Assembly (NCBI GenBank): GCA_037127255.1 | Contig: JBANSL010000003.1 | Coordinates: forward strand, 50,562,314-50,626,313 | DNA length: 64,000 nucleotides | Origin: Persicaria tinctoria | Taxonomy: Eukaryota; Streptophyta; Magnoliopsida; Caryophyllales; Polygonaceae | Direction of reading: 5' to 3' | In this document: positions 38,575 through 49,647 of the stretch, piece by piece | How positions within the stretch are numbered: the first letter of the stretch is position 1 | Layout: each line of letters opens with the position of its first letter | Position numbers and translations under genes: made by a program | The notes under the pieces: model-generated | Told to the model about the DNA's origin: nothing | The model's database searches: none | What the model saw: only the letters and a program-made list of their open reading frames with translations

Positions 38575-38692
38575 TACCAATTTTTTCCACAATGTCATAA
38601 GTTTCACGAATTTCAGCTATATCCAAAAGCGTCATAGGGATACCTTCAACTGTTACATTAGCCTTGACAACATCCCTAGTTTTTCCAGCAAT
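38575..38692 (-). pseudogene. mnmE: Captured exon of tRNA-modification GTPase MnmE/TrmE
   Basis: Minus-strand frame contains [20 protein letters not shown], then [16 protein letters not shown]. MnmE proteins read (T)TRDVVEANVTVxGxPVTLLDTAGIRETDDIVEKIG here: the G2 region and the G3 motif DTAG. In this copy G3 is DIAE, so GTP binding would be lost. MnmE acts with MnmG to modify wobble uridine of organellar tRNAs. Only about 40 residues of some 450-550 are present, without the N-terminal or helical domains. It lies in the same orientation as the ACP piece. Confidence 0.85.
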
Positions 38693-40718
38693 CTATGTAA
38701 CTATTGCTCTCTCACTCTGCATGCTACAAAGTAAAAAGTTTTCTAACTCCAATCAGGTCACTGTCTTGAGATGACCCAATAGATAATAGTTTTAGAAAAT
38801 TTAAAGAAAGGAAATATTTTCAGATTAGGTAAAGCAGAAGCACACACATATCAGAGAACAAAATTAAAGATTTGGGCAAAACAGAGAATACCCATTTGAA
38901 TTTGGCAGCTGAATTCTGAATTCCATAAAGTGGATACCTAATAACATAGAATTGAGAAAATAAGCATTAAAAAAATACATCAAAAGAGTTGATCATGTAA
39001 CGTGAAGCATCAAAAGAAACAGTGCTATGATCAACCACTTGTAATTTAACTAATCAATCATATAATGAATAATTACATTATGCTGGTTTCAATTCTCACC
39101 ACTCACCATCATATTTAATAACTCCAGAGCTTTCGATTTCAACCAACCAATCAATTGAAGACTCCAAAGTCCGATTTCAACCAACCAACCTATTGAAGAC
39201 ACCAAAGGATCATAAAAACAACATACAACAAAAAGATTAAAAGAGGGAATGAGAGGAAAGGTAAAGATGCTTCTGCCTTTAAGTATTCTCAAGTATTCTC
39301 CCGCTGCTCCATAACCATAGGATGTTCAGTTCCATCTTTAAGTATTCTTAGTGTCATCTTATTTTTCTACCATTCAGTATCTGTTCTTCTTTCCATGTGA
39401 TTTCCAACAAATAAACCTCATATCATCTTTCAAAGTTTTTTTCTTAGCTTGTGAATATGCCATAATGACCTAGGAAGAGACATAACTTTTTACAAATTAG
39501 AAAAGCACATACATAAAAGAGCAAAAAAGAAGGCAGAGAACACCAAAATTAAATGGATTTGGTCAAACTAAGAAAAACACCAAATGACGAATAAAGTAAA
39601 ACCTATATTCGAACATAAAGTGGAATTAATTGAGAAAGATGGATTATCTTCACCTTGTTGATAATGTATCCCATAGACATTGGAATGCATATGAATATTC
39701 ATTTCTGAAAGCGCTCGTATTCGATTATGTAATTGAAAACCTCCCAACCATCCCCATCACAAATGAATCTCTTATTTTCCCTTTCTCATTGGAGAAATGA
39801 CAAATTTGAATAGGAAATCTCAAACTGGAGGGTTACCATTAAACCTGAGCCAATTAACAATTTACGTGATGATCTGTTCTATTCATATGCAAAATGTTTA
39901 CCTGATAAGTTATGCTTTTGACATATCTCAACAAATTGAGCACTTTCTCCCTCCCATGTTAACATGCTCCCTGAAAGGTCTGAATGGGGAAAAAAACCTC
40001 CCTGGGTACCTAAAAGGTGATGTTTTTGTTTTTAATTTCTAATCACAATATAAATCTGTAAGACGGTAATTAGGCCAAATCCATATACCTCGCTCTCTAC
40101 AGGCAAAACTATCAAATTTGGCCAATTTGTCATCATCTTTGTCTGCGAATTCAGTCAGAATCTCAAATTCTAACTATGTTTGGTTACTTTCACCAAATAG
40201 TTAGTCTCAATTTACACAAAATGAAATTGACTTTTATCAAAGATTTAGCCGTGGAAACATAAAAAAAAGCAGCAGAAACATAATTCACATCCGGTTTCGG
40301 TCACCATCTCTACGGAAATTACAAATTGGAATGGAATAGTGGAAATCTAACTAAAGCCTAGGCAAACTTAAAGCCTAAAATCTCAATTCAAGCCCCCAAA
40401 AATCCAAACCCTCAATTGCATTCGAAGGCAATCACATAACAATTTAATCGAGATCGAGAGGAGACGACCTGTCATGGGTGTTTAACTATTTGGCAATCAT
40501 CAACCTCATTATCCTCACCTGCGTCGTTGGATTGTTCGCTCCCACATCTCTCTTGTTCCTCAGAAATAGGAGCTAATAGAGTTCAACTCAGAACCAATTG
40601 TCTCAGTTGTCCTTGGAACCCTAGTGAGCAGCAAAAAGCAATGACATAATCAAACAAAAACCTAATAGGATGTAAACGTTGGGAGAGAAAAGAAGGAGGA
40701 ATTGAGAAGCAATTACCT
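38693..40718. other. Helitron interior, intron-like, no firm gene
   Basis: Mostly AT-rich. Minus-strand pieces with coding character but no identification: near 40,100-40,160 (FEILTEFADKDDDKLAKF) and near 40,490-40,540 (SNDAGEDNEVDDCQ). They may be neighbours of the acidic exon at 40,719. The 38,540-38,565 A-run is followed by no visible poly(A) gene end. Confidence 0.35.
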
Positions 40719-40800
40719 CATCATCTTCGTCATCAGTGTCACCATCTCCGGAGGCAGGCACATTGTCTTTAGCATCAGAGTCAAAAATAGATCCCCTATC
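40719..40800 (-). pseudogene. Acidic captured exon, unidentified
   Basis: Minus-strand frame SIFDSDAKDNVPASGDGDTD followed by DEDDE, ending at GAG|GTAATTG, a good donor. Upstream (to about 41,080) is a GC-rich leader-like stretch. Acidic linkers are common, so no family can be named. It lies close to the inferred Helitron 5' end. Confidence 0.4.
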
Positions 40801-41247
40801 GCGCTCGCCCTCCTACCCACCCAGCACTCCCGCTCTCTCCCGCACCGGCTCCAACCTACCTCCTCGCGCTCACCAACAACCCAGCAACAACCACCACTCC
40901 CCCGAATATACGCCCGTTCTTCTAATCTTGTGGCTTGAGCCTTTCTTGGCCACAAACTCTGACCCTCCTAGTTATTCCTCAGAGATCGTCGACCTTGAAT
41001 CGTTATTCGTCGGTCTTCTCCTCTTGCAGCTTATCGTTGAGCGGGAGTTGGAGAGCAATTTGTGGGAGAGAACATGGGTATGAGTAGGAAAGGAGAGAAA
41101 GGCACAAAAACTCTCCAAAAAACTGTTGGGCTGACACTTGGAGAATTCTTTTACATAGAGATGACTTCTGCTATTATATTAGAGGGATATAGATAGATAT
41201 AGAATATAGATATTGATGATTATCGATATACAATAATAATAAGGGAC

Positions 41248-41305
<58 letters not shown>
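41248..41305. repeat. (AAT)n microsatellite
   Basis: About 19 AAT units, just outside the inferred Helitron 5' end. Confidence 0.98.
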
Positions 41306-41475
41306 GATTTGGTATTTTTGTCAATTTTTCAAATTATTACCTTAATAAAAAAAAAAGGGTGACGAGTCGGGTTGGGAAACAATCCAGCCCATTTATAACC
41401 CGGAAAAAGACAAGATGCTAATGGTTACAGGCAATTTGCTTCCTATTCCCATTCCGCTTCTCTCTGTCCTTCCCT
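41306..41475. other. Short unassigned stretch
   Basis: AT-rich then mixed sequence with an A-run at 41,347-41,357; nothing recognised. Confidence 0.4.
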
Positions 41476-42000
41476 GCAGGGGCGTCCCGATATTTTCGGG
41501 GGGCTGGTGCGATAATTAGAATAAAGCCCCTTTATTTTTATTTTTTTCCACACTTGTTACTATCATAATTATATATTTTTTTAAATAGTGAATTACCTCT
41601 CAACATATTATATACTTATATGCATATACTTCTTAATTTTTAGCATCACTAGATGACTTTTTTGAAAAGAATAATTAAAGAAATAACATATTCTCAACAT
41701 ATTAAATTTTAAGTTATTTTATTACTCTTTTTAACAGTTAAAAATTATATAAATAGGAAGTATACTGTTTTTTCTAATTATATAACTTATTATATCAAAT
41801 ATTCACAGAGAGTGGGGACCGGAGAGTAGGCCAAACAAAAAATAATACACAACATGTGCTATTCCAAGGATTTGAACACGGGTTTGTTGCATTTCATGGC
41901 GAATTCTATACCACTACGCCACATTGTTTTACTTAATTATACACCACATGTTATATACGGAGTATATATTAACTTTCAATATATTAGGGCCCCAAATTAT
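41476..42000. mobile_element. hAT-like left end and body, degenerate
   Basis: CAGGGGCGTCCCG at 41,476 resembles a hAT terminal repeat (CAGGGGCG...). It is followed by AT-rich sequence and a tRNA-like stretch. No matching right end (CGCCCCTG) was found, so this rests on one terminus only. Confidence 0.35.
41866..41930 (-). other. tRNA-like sequence (A-box and B-box)
   Basis: The minus strand contains TGGCGTAGTGGTATAGAATT (A-box-like) and, 25 bases on, GTTCAAATCC (B-box-like). The acceptor stem does not form. Probably a tRNA-derived part of a transposon or SINE, not a tRNA gene. Confidence 0.4.
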
Positions 42001-42483
42001 TATTTTTTTGCCAAATGGACACTTTTTTTGGACAAATTAGCAAAATGTCAAAGTTTTTGAACAAATTGGAAAACTGTCCCAAATAAATAATCTAATCCCC
42101 GTTTCTTTTGTGTCCGATTTCTCTCTCTTGTTCATCGTCGATCGTCTTCCTCCCCCGCTCATATCGCTCCTCAAATCGCTCTTCCTCTTCGACTCTTCCT
42201 CCCGGCCACAAGATCCACCACCGCGCGCTCGCCGGAGATGTTGTTGTTGCTGACAGAGGAGCCAGATATGTGGCAAGGCGGTGAAGATGAGGGATGCGAT
42301 GGCAAAATCGTCCTTCCCTGCTCGGATGTGCGATGTTGCGCTCCCCTCTTCCTCGATTGCAATTACTCTAATCGATGGTAGAGAAACGGGAGGTGAAACT
42401 GGTGGCCGACACCTGCTCTTGGTGGCCATGGCGGAGGAGAACTTCCATCGGGATCGATAGATTGAGTCCATGGCGGAGGAGAA
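42001..42483. other. Unassigned stretch before LTR fragment D
   Basis: CT-rich sequence with a 144-codon minus-strand frame (42,037-42,471) of Ser/Arg-rich character and no recognisable domain; not called a gene. ATGGCGGAGGAGAA occurs twice (42,428 and 42,470). Confidence 0.4.
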
Positions 42484-43545
42484 TGTAACTGCCCGGGATT
42501 ATGATTCCCGAGTTACGTTTCGAGGGATGAAACCCCTCGTTGGGATCTTGCGCCCCGAGTACAGGTTGAAGGTTTGAAATCGAAGATGTGTAGTTTAAAG
42601 TAGGATTTCGCACCCAAATCCGGAAGGTCTGTTGGAGACCCCGGGGTAAACCCCTGTACCTTTCCTAACTCTACAATGCGGGAAATCCTTTATCATGCAA
42701 GGGGCATAAGTTCTGAAAATGATACAACTAGTGCTACGACAGAGCTGGGTCAAAACAGAGTATAATTAGGGAGGAAGTCCAAAAGCATGAAATTGGTGAA
42801 GTCGGGTTTCAAACACTCACTCGCCGCCTTATGAATAGACCCTGTCATAACAACACAAAATCAAGCAGTGTATCGGGTACCTGAAACTATACCACCAAGT
42901 CAGGCCAAGAGTCCGTCCGCGGGTCCTCTCACCGCGCTGAGGACATATAATACACCTGTACCTATAATAAAGGATGCCTTCATGCAGTACTAGAATATTA
43001 ACCACACTATCATGTTCCTAATTCATATGTGCAAAATATTAAGTAAGGCCTTAACAAAGAATACCAAGTGGTATATCCCTCTTCTACCACCACCCCCTCT
43101 TCCAGGTAGGGTGAAGACTTGGCAGTTCCATTCCATAGCATCTCAAATCTCATCATCATATCGTGGATCTTGCGAAAAGAAAATAATAATGCTGATAATA
43201 GTAAAGGTGTTCCAACGACCAGAATGACTCCGGACAAACCCGATGGAGCTTGGCTGTCCTATGACCCTATCGAGGATTCTAGGACTCACAGATAACAACC
43301 GTTCTGTATTCAAACGCATACAGAATAAGAATGCTCTTTCGTAAATGCAATTCCTAAGCATGATACTACATGGCATGCTCTAATGCATATGAAACACCTA
43401 CATACTATATGACAAATTAGACAGGAGGTACTGGTTACTGAGTAAGCCCCGGAGGTACTTACCTGGCTAGCAGATCGGCAACAGAACAATCCATCACACA
43501 ATATTCATAATAACAGAGTACCACCTAGTACAATATGGAATATAT
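42484..43545 (-). repeat. LTR fragment D of the LARD family
   Basis: Begins TGTAACTGCCCGGG (terminal motif slightly diverged) and is collinear with copy E from 53,970, including the twin hairpins, TCATTCTGGTCGTTGGAAC block (subfamily C type) and the CTCCGGGGCTTACTC region. It breaks off at GGAATATAT, where a CACTA-like end starts. About one third of an LTR remains; it is either a 3' LTR or a solo-LTR remnant. Confidence 0.88.
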
Positions 43546-43866
43546 CACTACTAGAAATTTCTTATTTAACATCGGGTAATAGCCGATGTCTTTTAAAAAA
43601 ATCGATGTCTATGTGGGGGATGCTAAAAGTCAAAAGTTTTTCACATCGGCCAGAACCTGATTTCTTTTTATCTTATAACATCGTTTATATTTTTAAATCC
43701 GATGTCTTTGTTATCATATAACATCGATTATAAAATATAACCGATGTTATAACATACAAACACATCGGCTATTACCCGATGTTAAAATGTTTTCACTTTT
43801 TACATCCCCCACATAGACATCAATTCTTTTTTAAAGACATCGGCTATTACCCGATGTGAAATGACA
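43546..43866. mobile_element. CACTA-like left end with fold-back arms
   Basis: Starts CACTACTAGAAATTTCTT, then many ACATCGG/CCGATGT motifs. The arm 43,565-43,630 (ATCGGGTAATAGCCGATGTC ... TATGTGGGGGATG) is repeated inverted at about 43,790-43,858 with high identity, so the segment can fold on itself. Same subterminal motif class as the 10,171-14,344 element but a different terminus. The matching right terminus was not found. Confidence 0.7.
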
Positions 43867-43892
43867 TATTTGCGTTTTTTTTAAATTATCGT

Positions 43893-43961
43893 AGCATATG
43901 CGGGATTTGAACCCGCATCTTTGTGTTCAACACAATGTTCTACCATTTGAGCTAATATGCT
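43893..43961 (-). tRNA. tRNA-like sequence or tRNA pseudogene
   Basis: The minus strand folds as a near-complete cloverleaf: perfect 7-bp acceptor stem AGCATAT/ATATGCT, D-arm GCTC...GAAC with one mismatch and GGTA loop, perfect T-arm GCGGG-TTCAAAT-CCCGC. The anticodon arm is odd: TTGTG/CACAA pairs perfectly but leaves a 5-nt loop TTGAA; a 7-nt loop would give anticodon GAA with a mismatched stem and a too-short variable region. Length is 69 nt. It sits right beside the CACTA fold-back, so a transposon-borne pseudogene is more likely than a working tRNA. Confidence 0.5.
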
Positions 43962-44451
43962 TTAAATTAAATAGAATGTTATTACATAATAGCAAAAAAA
44001 GCATGTGAAACTTAAGAAGCAAAGAAACAAGGAAAATAAACTAATAGCAATAATTCTTGTACATCTTGTTCATGACACACATGAAGGCTAATTTTACGTA
44101 TTTAGATAGGTTAAAATCTACTTCTCTACATAGTTCTACACACATGAACATTAAAATCAGTAGCCCTTGGGGCGTCCTAATTTTGGACTTTTGGGGATTG
44201 CATTATTTTAGATCATTATCATTTGACAAGGTAAATTCAACCCACCATCGTTATAAAAATCAAGAAGCCATACTCTTTTTTCACAATGATCACTAATATA
44301 ACATGCACAAAACATCCCGTTTGGGTGATCAGAGATCATTCCTCTCTAGCATGCTACAACAAGATTTGTAACAAAAAAAAATTATCAACCACACGGATTT
44401 TTGTTCCTATAATTGGAAGTAAAAAGTTGAAGAGGAAGCACACCTTATGTA
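43962..44451. other. AT-rich stretch, nothing recognised
   Basis: No conserved frame, repeat or RNA fold seen. Possibly interior of the CACTA-like element. Confidence 0.35.
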
Positions 44452-44687
44452 GAGCGCTCCCAAGCCTCATCATCAGAGTCAGACTTCTCTTTCTGGGCCA
44501 CCAGCAACAGCATCTCCAAACGTTTGTCGAAGAGCAATGCACTCTCATCTCTCTTGTCCAGCTCAGTAGCCTCAACCTCAAGCCACTTCTCACGTATATC
44601 AACAAGAATGTTACCACCCTAGTCAGCATTAGCAGCAGCCCCTGATCCGGGGGCACTGGAAGCTGTCGTCCTAAGAGAAGAATCACC
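44452..44687 (-). pseudogene. Unidentified captured coding fragment
   Basis: After an acceptor-like CATCAG on the minus strand, the frame gives [20 protein letters not shown], a stop (TAG), then [38 protein letters not shown] and [11 protein letters not shown] before a stop. The charged, helix-prone sequence has clear coding character. The family is not recognised. The internal stop marks it as decayed. Confidence 0.5.
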
Positions 44688-45897
44688 TGATGGTGGCGGA
44701 AGAGTTAGAAGCATTGCCCTGAACTCTCTTGTGTCTGCAAATGCCTCAAAGTTGCATGTCGTTATATCCAATCAATACTCCCTAATCTTCCCAACACCAT
44801 ACATGCATAAAAAGGAAAGAAAAAAAAAACAGTACAAGCTCTTCAAAAACTAACTTGCACATGTAAACAATAGTGCTATTAATGAGACAACTCAAACTGT
44901 AGTGATTTTTTCAGAAAAGGAACAATCACCTAGACACAGATAAGTGCAGTCAAACATGATCTGGATCAATATATCCATGTACCTGATCTGGATCAATATC
45001 CCTCAATCCATCTGTGTTCCTTAATCAAGAAAGAAAATGTATAAAATCCAAATAAGTGGAAAGCTCTCCAAGAGCCAAGACATCCCGACTAGGCAACATA
45101 AAAGCAGCAACTGAACACCCACAAGAACTAATATAGGCTCAGAAAAAAATTCACAACAACTGTACGTGTTATATTCCTTATTTACAAAACAGAGAAAAAG
45201 CAATTTCAAAGATTCACAGCAAGTGTTATATTCCGTGCAAGCTACGATCAACTTGCTTGGTGTGGGAACAGCTTCCATGGCATCCGAAAGCACAATATCC
45301 ACTAACACAAAGCATCCTGAATTTCAAAGAAAAAACAAGCTCTTACATAAGAGCTTGCTCTCAATTCCCTGTAATGGATACAAACTTGGTGGAATCTCAA
45401 AGAAAATTTTACATGTCCGACAAAGAAACCCTAAATCATTGGTCTCGAATTGAAAAGCAATTTCAGCTAGCTATAATGAATCGAAAGCAATTTACTTACC
45501 TCCAAAGAAACCCTAAATCTTTAATATTGAAATTTAAAGGAGGAAAAATGAAATACCTAAGGCGGGTGGTTTAGAGAGAGGCAGCAAGGAAGGTGGTGCT
45601 GAGAGAGTCGGTGGTACTGCATAAAAAATAGGTTTAGAAATGAATTGCATTACATAAAAAAAGGTTTGTATATAATATTTTGTACTTTCTATTAAACAAT
45701 AGCTTTAGAAGCAACTAGAAAAAGATTCAGCTCTTGATGGGGTTAAGGACAAAGGTAAACAATAATGAATATAGCAAGAAGCATACAAATCAGTAACATA
45801 AGCACAACTACCACTAAAGAACAATTCTGGCACACCGTATAAAACATATGCTGTCATACAAGTCCATATATAGCATCAAGCCAATAGTGAGGAAATA
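44688..45897. other. Unassigned sequence, possible leader of a captured gene
   Basis: CAAAGAAACCCTAAATC occurs at 45,421 and 45,503. Read inversely, GATTTAGGGTTTCTTTGGAG|GTAAGT looks like a plant 5' leader with splice donor, so this may be upstream of the coding fragment at 44,452-44,687. CTGATCTGGATCAATAT is repeated at 44,958-44,975 and 44,982-44,998. No coding assignment. Confidence 0.35.
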
Positions 45898-48317
45898 TGT
45901 GACGGAGGGAAAACCTATCGTTGATCCGTCAAACAAAAATCAAACCTATAACTAGTATAGCAATAAGCAAGAGGTCGATCCACAGGGAAAGTTATAATTC
46001 TAGTTTGATTCAAGTGTTAATCAAAGTAACCAATTTGGGGGGTTTTGTGTGTGAAATTTTCACCTTTTATCAAAGCGAAGTAAAGAAAGCAATGTAAATG
46101 AATTTGTTTTAGACAATTTGGAGAAGCAATTCTACCTACAATTTTCCACTTTATTGGATTGAAGCGATCCTTGTAACTTCTTCTCGTCCTATTACGTTTC
46201 CTATGAATGCCCTTGTCCCGACCTAATATAGTTACTAGTCCAACCAGTCCTAGCAACCCTTATCAATCGAACAGTCCCTAAAGAAGGATTTAACCCAATT
46301 GATAGCTTTAAGTTCAGAGATTAGCCAAGGTATTTGCAATCCCTAAAGAGGGATTTAACAACACATTCAACTTCCTACTCATTCAACTAGTTCAACCAGC
46401 CCTAAAGGAACAAGTTTGCCACTTAGGTTAAGGTTCACAACCAGGAATCTACAAAACCTTAGCGATTGAATTGATCTAACAAGTTGGCCAGACAAGATAG
46501 AACAAAACAATAAACAATCAAACACAAAGAAGTTGAAGCATTCAAATATAGGAAACAAGGAACGAGAATTAGAAACTCACAATCAATTCGAATAATCTTC
46601 AAATTGCAGGCAGAATAGATGAGTTTAGTTCCTAATGGAAGACATCGCTCACAATCTCTAAAGCGTTTGATGAATGAATAGAATAGAAGTAAAATAAAAA
46701 TAACTAAATTTGGCCTTATAAAACATCCAAAGTCGGGCATGAAAGAAATCAATAGGTTCTAGGGTTTTTATTAATCAAAACGACGCGCACAGACACTGAC
46801 GACCAATGCTGCGGCCGCAACATGTTGTTTCCTCGTATCCCGCTATAGCGGCCTCTGCTGCGGCCGCGGCATTCTGTTTTGCCGTATCTTCTTGTCTTCC
46901 TTTGCGGGTTTCTCCTCTTGTCTTGCATCTTTCCTTCCTTGTTCCTTCCAATGTTTCTTGTGTTCCTCTTCGAGATATTGCATCTGCCAAATGTGTTCCG
47001 ATTAAATCTGCGAGATAAACACAAAATTGCGCAGAATCTGAACTCTTCTAAAATAATCACAAGATGCAATTTAGCAACAAAGTATGAAAGAAGTGCAACC
47101 TTACTACAATAAAAATGCCTATAATGCCTATCAATGATAGAATGAACATGAATCAAGGTATCCCACAGGAAATCCCTTCAAGTTTCAACTTTATCAAAAA
47201 GCAACATCATAGTAGGTGAAAACATAAACCAAACAAACAAACGTCATAGCATGTATTATTGTGATCAAAAGCTTAGAAGTAGACATTATCCAACCTCAAC
47301 AGAAGTATGTGCTTCACTCATGTGTTTAGGCTTTAAGGTATAACACTCAACTCAAACCAATCATGCACTAAGCTCATAGACATTGACCACCATATCACCA
47401 ATTCTCTACCGAAATGTCATTACTTGCGGGACACAATAAAGAAAATAAAATGCGACACTTGTCTTGGTGCTTTCCTTACGCGAAGCGCAAACATGGGTGT
47501 CATGAATGACCCCGGTCTATCAACACCTCAACCTACTAATATGAAGTCCACTTGAGGATCTTTTGACGCAAGTTGCAAACATGGGTGTCATGAATGAACC
47601 TGATTACTCAATGATCAAGCTTCTTTCCTAGTGGATAGTTTTCAACACCGTTTTGCGTGAATCATACACATGGGTGTCATGCGTAGACCCGGTTACTAAG
47701 CGCATCAACCATTACCACCTTATTCACTAATTATGTACAAATTCAAACAAAAGACTCAAACTATAACATAAACTCCGCAAGCAATCAAACATGTGCACCG
47801 GTCTTTAAAAATAGATATTGCAGTCAATGCCAAGAGGTAGCAACACTAGGAGAGTAATTCACACAACTGAGCAAAATAATTCAATTAAGGCCAAACATTC
47901 TCACAAGGGTCATGTTCATAGGATTTCAATCATACTTTAGCTCAATCATACATGCTCAATTATATTTGCTAGCTCATGTTCCACTAAAATCAAATAAAGA
48001 TAATAATCAAAACATCCAGAACTCCATGGTATTTTTATGAATCATGCTTGAAATTTAAAATAGAGGACAAACTAAGCCAGATGGGTATTTGAATAACACA
48101 TATGTATGCAATGCATGCTCTATTTTTGGATTTTCGAAATTTTTTTTTTAATTCCGAAAAAATGCAAATAAATAAATAAATAAGTAATAGACAAAACTTA
48201 AACTTAACAAAAATTAAATAAACTAACTATTACAGAACTTAAACATGTTGTGCAGAAATTTAAACATGGTCCTAGAAATGACAGAAATGACAGAATTGAC
48301 ATAATATACAAATAATT
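45898..48317 (-). repeat. Athila 3' LTR and 3' non-coding region
   Basis: The left edge is inferred as TGTGACGGAGG. AGGTCGATCCACAGGGAAAG (45,971-45,990) is a stretch characteristic of plant gypsy LTR ends. Two GCGGCCGC sites lie at 46,811 and 46,860. The inner LTR border could not be fixed; it lies between about 47,200 and 48,300. The repeats at 47,478-47,705 fall in this zone. Confidence 0.6.
47478..47705. repeat. Three diverged repeats around CATGGGTGTCATG
   Basis: Units with CGCGAAGCGCAAACATGGGTGTCATG (47,478), GACGCAAGTTGCAAACATGGGTGTCATG (47,564) and TTGCGTGAATCATACACATGGGTGTCATG (47,652), each followed by A(A)TGA/TAGACC-CGGTT-like ends. Spacing is about 85 bp. Confidence 0.85.
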
Positions 48318-48337
48318 CTCCTCCCCCACACTTAAAG
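48318..48337 (-). promoter_or_regulatory. Purine-rich motif of Athila element
   Basis: The minus strand reads CTTTAAGTGTGGGGGAGGAG. TTTAAGTGTGGGGGAG is a motif found between the last ORF and the 3' LTR of Athila-type elements. It may be the polypurine tract or an upstream copy of it. Confidence 0.7.
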
Positions 48338-48450
48338 TTTTCAGTGTCCTCACTGAAACAGTATAGACAACCAAAATAAAAAATAAAAAATTCATAGTGA
48401 AGGAGGGTAGAACTAACCACTCACTGAGGCGGTGGCTGGTACGGTGGCCA

Positions 48451-49647
48451 CTAGTACGGCGAGATATGAGGATACTGCTGGCGTAAGTAGTAAGCCTGCT
48501 CTCTCCGTAACTCCTCTAAGTGATAGTTTGTTTCACGCACATCGCGGCCGATGTCGTTGAGAGTGAACTCGAAGAAGTCTTGGCGCAAGGACATATGGTG
48601 GAACTCTGTAAGCATGTGGTCCCGCGAGGGGTCATCTTCAGCAGAAGAGAAGCGAGGTCCCGCAGAAGATCCAGCAGCGTGTTGTGCATCCCCCATATGA
48701 TAGTCTGTCTGTGCAGGAGCGTCCTCCTCCGCCTCGTCATCATCATCCTCATCATCATCATCCTCTACCTGGACCGGATCAGCTGCAATGTAAAGGGTGT
48801 TGTTGGAAGGGCCATAAGGTAAGGGCCTAGGAAGGCTCAATCGGTTCTCTCCACGCTTCCCTGACATCCAAATCCAGCTCGAGTCATCAGAGCCCTCCAG
48901 CACGAAAGCCCTTTGGAGCTGATATGTCGTATAGGTGTACCCACCAGTCATGGGTGCACCGCAGTGTGCAGGCTTCAGATAACGGTAGGCTATGAGGCTA
49001 ATCATGCCTCCCAAGCCAAACCTCCCTGACTTCTTCCCCTGAATCTTCACGCAGCTCTCCAGAAAGATCTCAACCCAGTTCGGTGTACCATGGGACTGGG
49101 GAGCAAAGCTCCACAACCAGGATAGATCTCCACCAGTCACTTTGTTCACGTCGTCTTGGCCGCTGAAAGACATGGCCAAGACTTTGTGAACTAGACGGAG
49201 GCAAGGGTGGACGAAATTGTAGTTGTACTCTACGTTGTGGCCGTCAAATGTGGTTCTAGTCGCCACGACCCAGACATCATGGCGTTGCTGCTCTGTCGCC
49301 ATGAAATACCAATTTGGGGTAGGTGCCCGAGAGATCCCAAAAATCTGTCTCAGCTCGTCATGTGTGCAAATGTGAGGCTGATCCAACAAGTTGAACCGAA
49401 TCCTCGAGTTATCCACCTACTGAAACATGGTCAGGAACTCCCATGCCAGCTCAGGATACGTAGGGGCACTAGAGTCTATAAATCCCCCCAAATCGCCATG
49501 GCTAAGAATCCGCCGTGTAACATCTAACATGCCCAATGTCTGTAGGGCTGGGATATGGAAAAACTCCGTCTTAACAAAATGCTTGGCATCGAAGCTCTTA
49601 AATATCTTCCTCTGTTCTTCAGACGCATTCCTCAATCGGCACACCAT
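48451..49647 (-). pseudogene. Third ORF of the Athila element (ATHILA ORF / env-position protein)
   Basis: Starts at ATG 49,647 (MVCRLRNASEEQRKIF) and runs to 48,451, about 398 codons, interrupted by a single TAG at 49,414-49,416 (after LTMFQ). It includes WEFLTMFQ, GQDDVNKVTGGDLSWLWSFA, SGRFGLGGMISLIAYRYLKP, an acidic run (EDDDDEDDDDEAEED) and a helix-prone C-terminus (YHLEELRREQAYYLRQQYP). This matches the plant ATHILA-ORF type of protein. It sits downstream of integrase, where Athila elements carry an env-like ORF, but no signal peptide or membrane segment is visible. Function is unknown. Apart from the one stop it is open, the best preserved frame in the element. Confidence 0.75.

Noticed and set aside
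42037..42471. 144-codon minus-strand frame
   Set aside because: No recognisable domain, Ser/Arg-rich, not associated with gene signals, and spans CT-rich repetitive sequence.
43893..43961. Functional tRNA-Phe gene
   Set aside because: The anticodon arm gives either a 5-nt loop or a mismatched stem with too short a variable region; it is adjacent to a transposon end.
47478..47705. CRISPR-like array
   Set aside because: Only three diverged units with poorly conserved repeats, in plant retrotransposon sequence.
48520..48822. 100-codon plus-strand frame
   Set aside because: Antisense shadow of the Athila third ORF.
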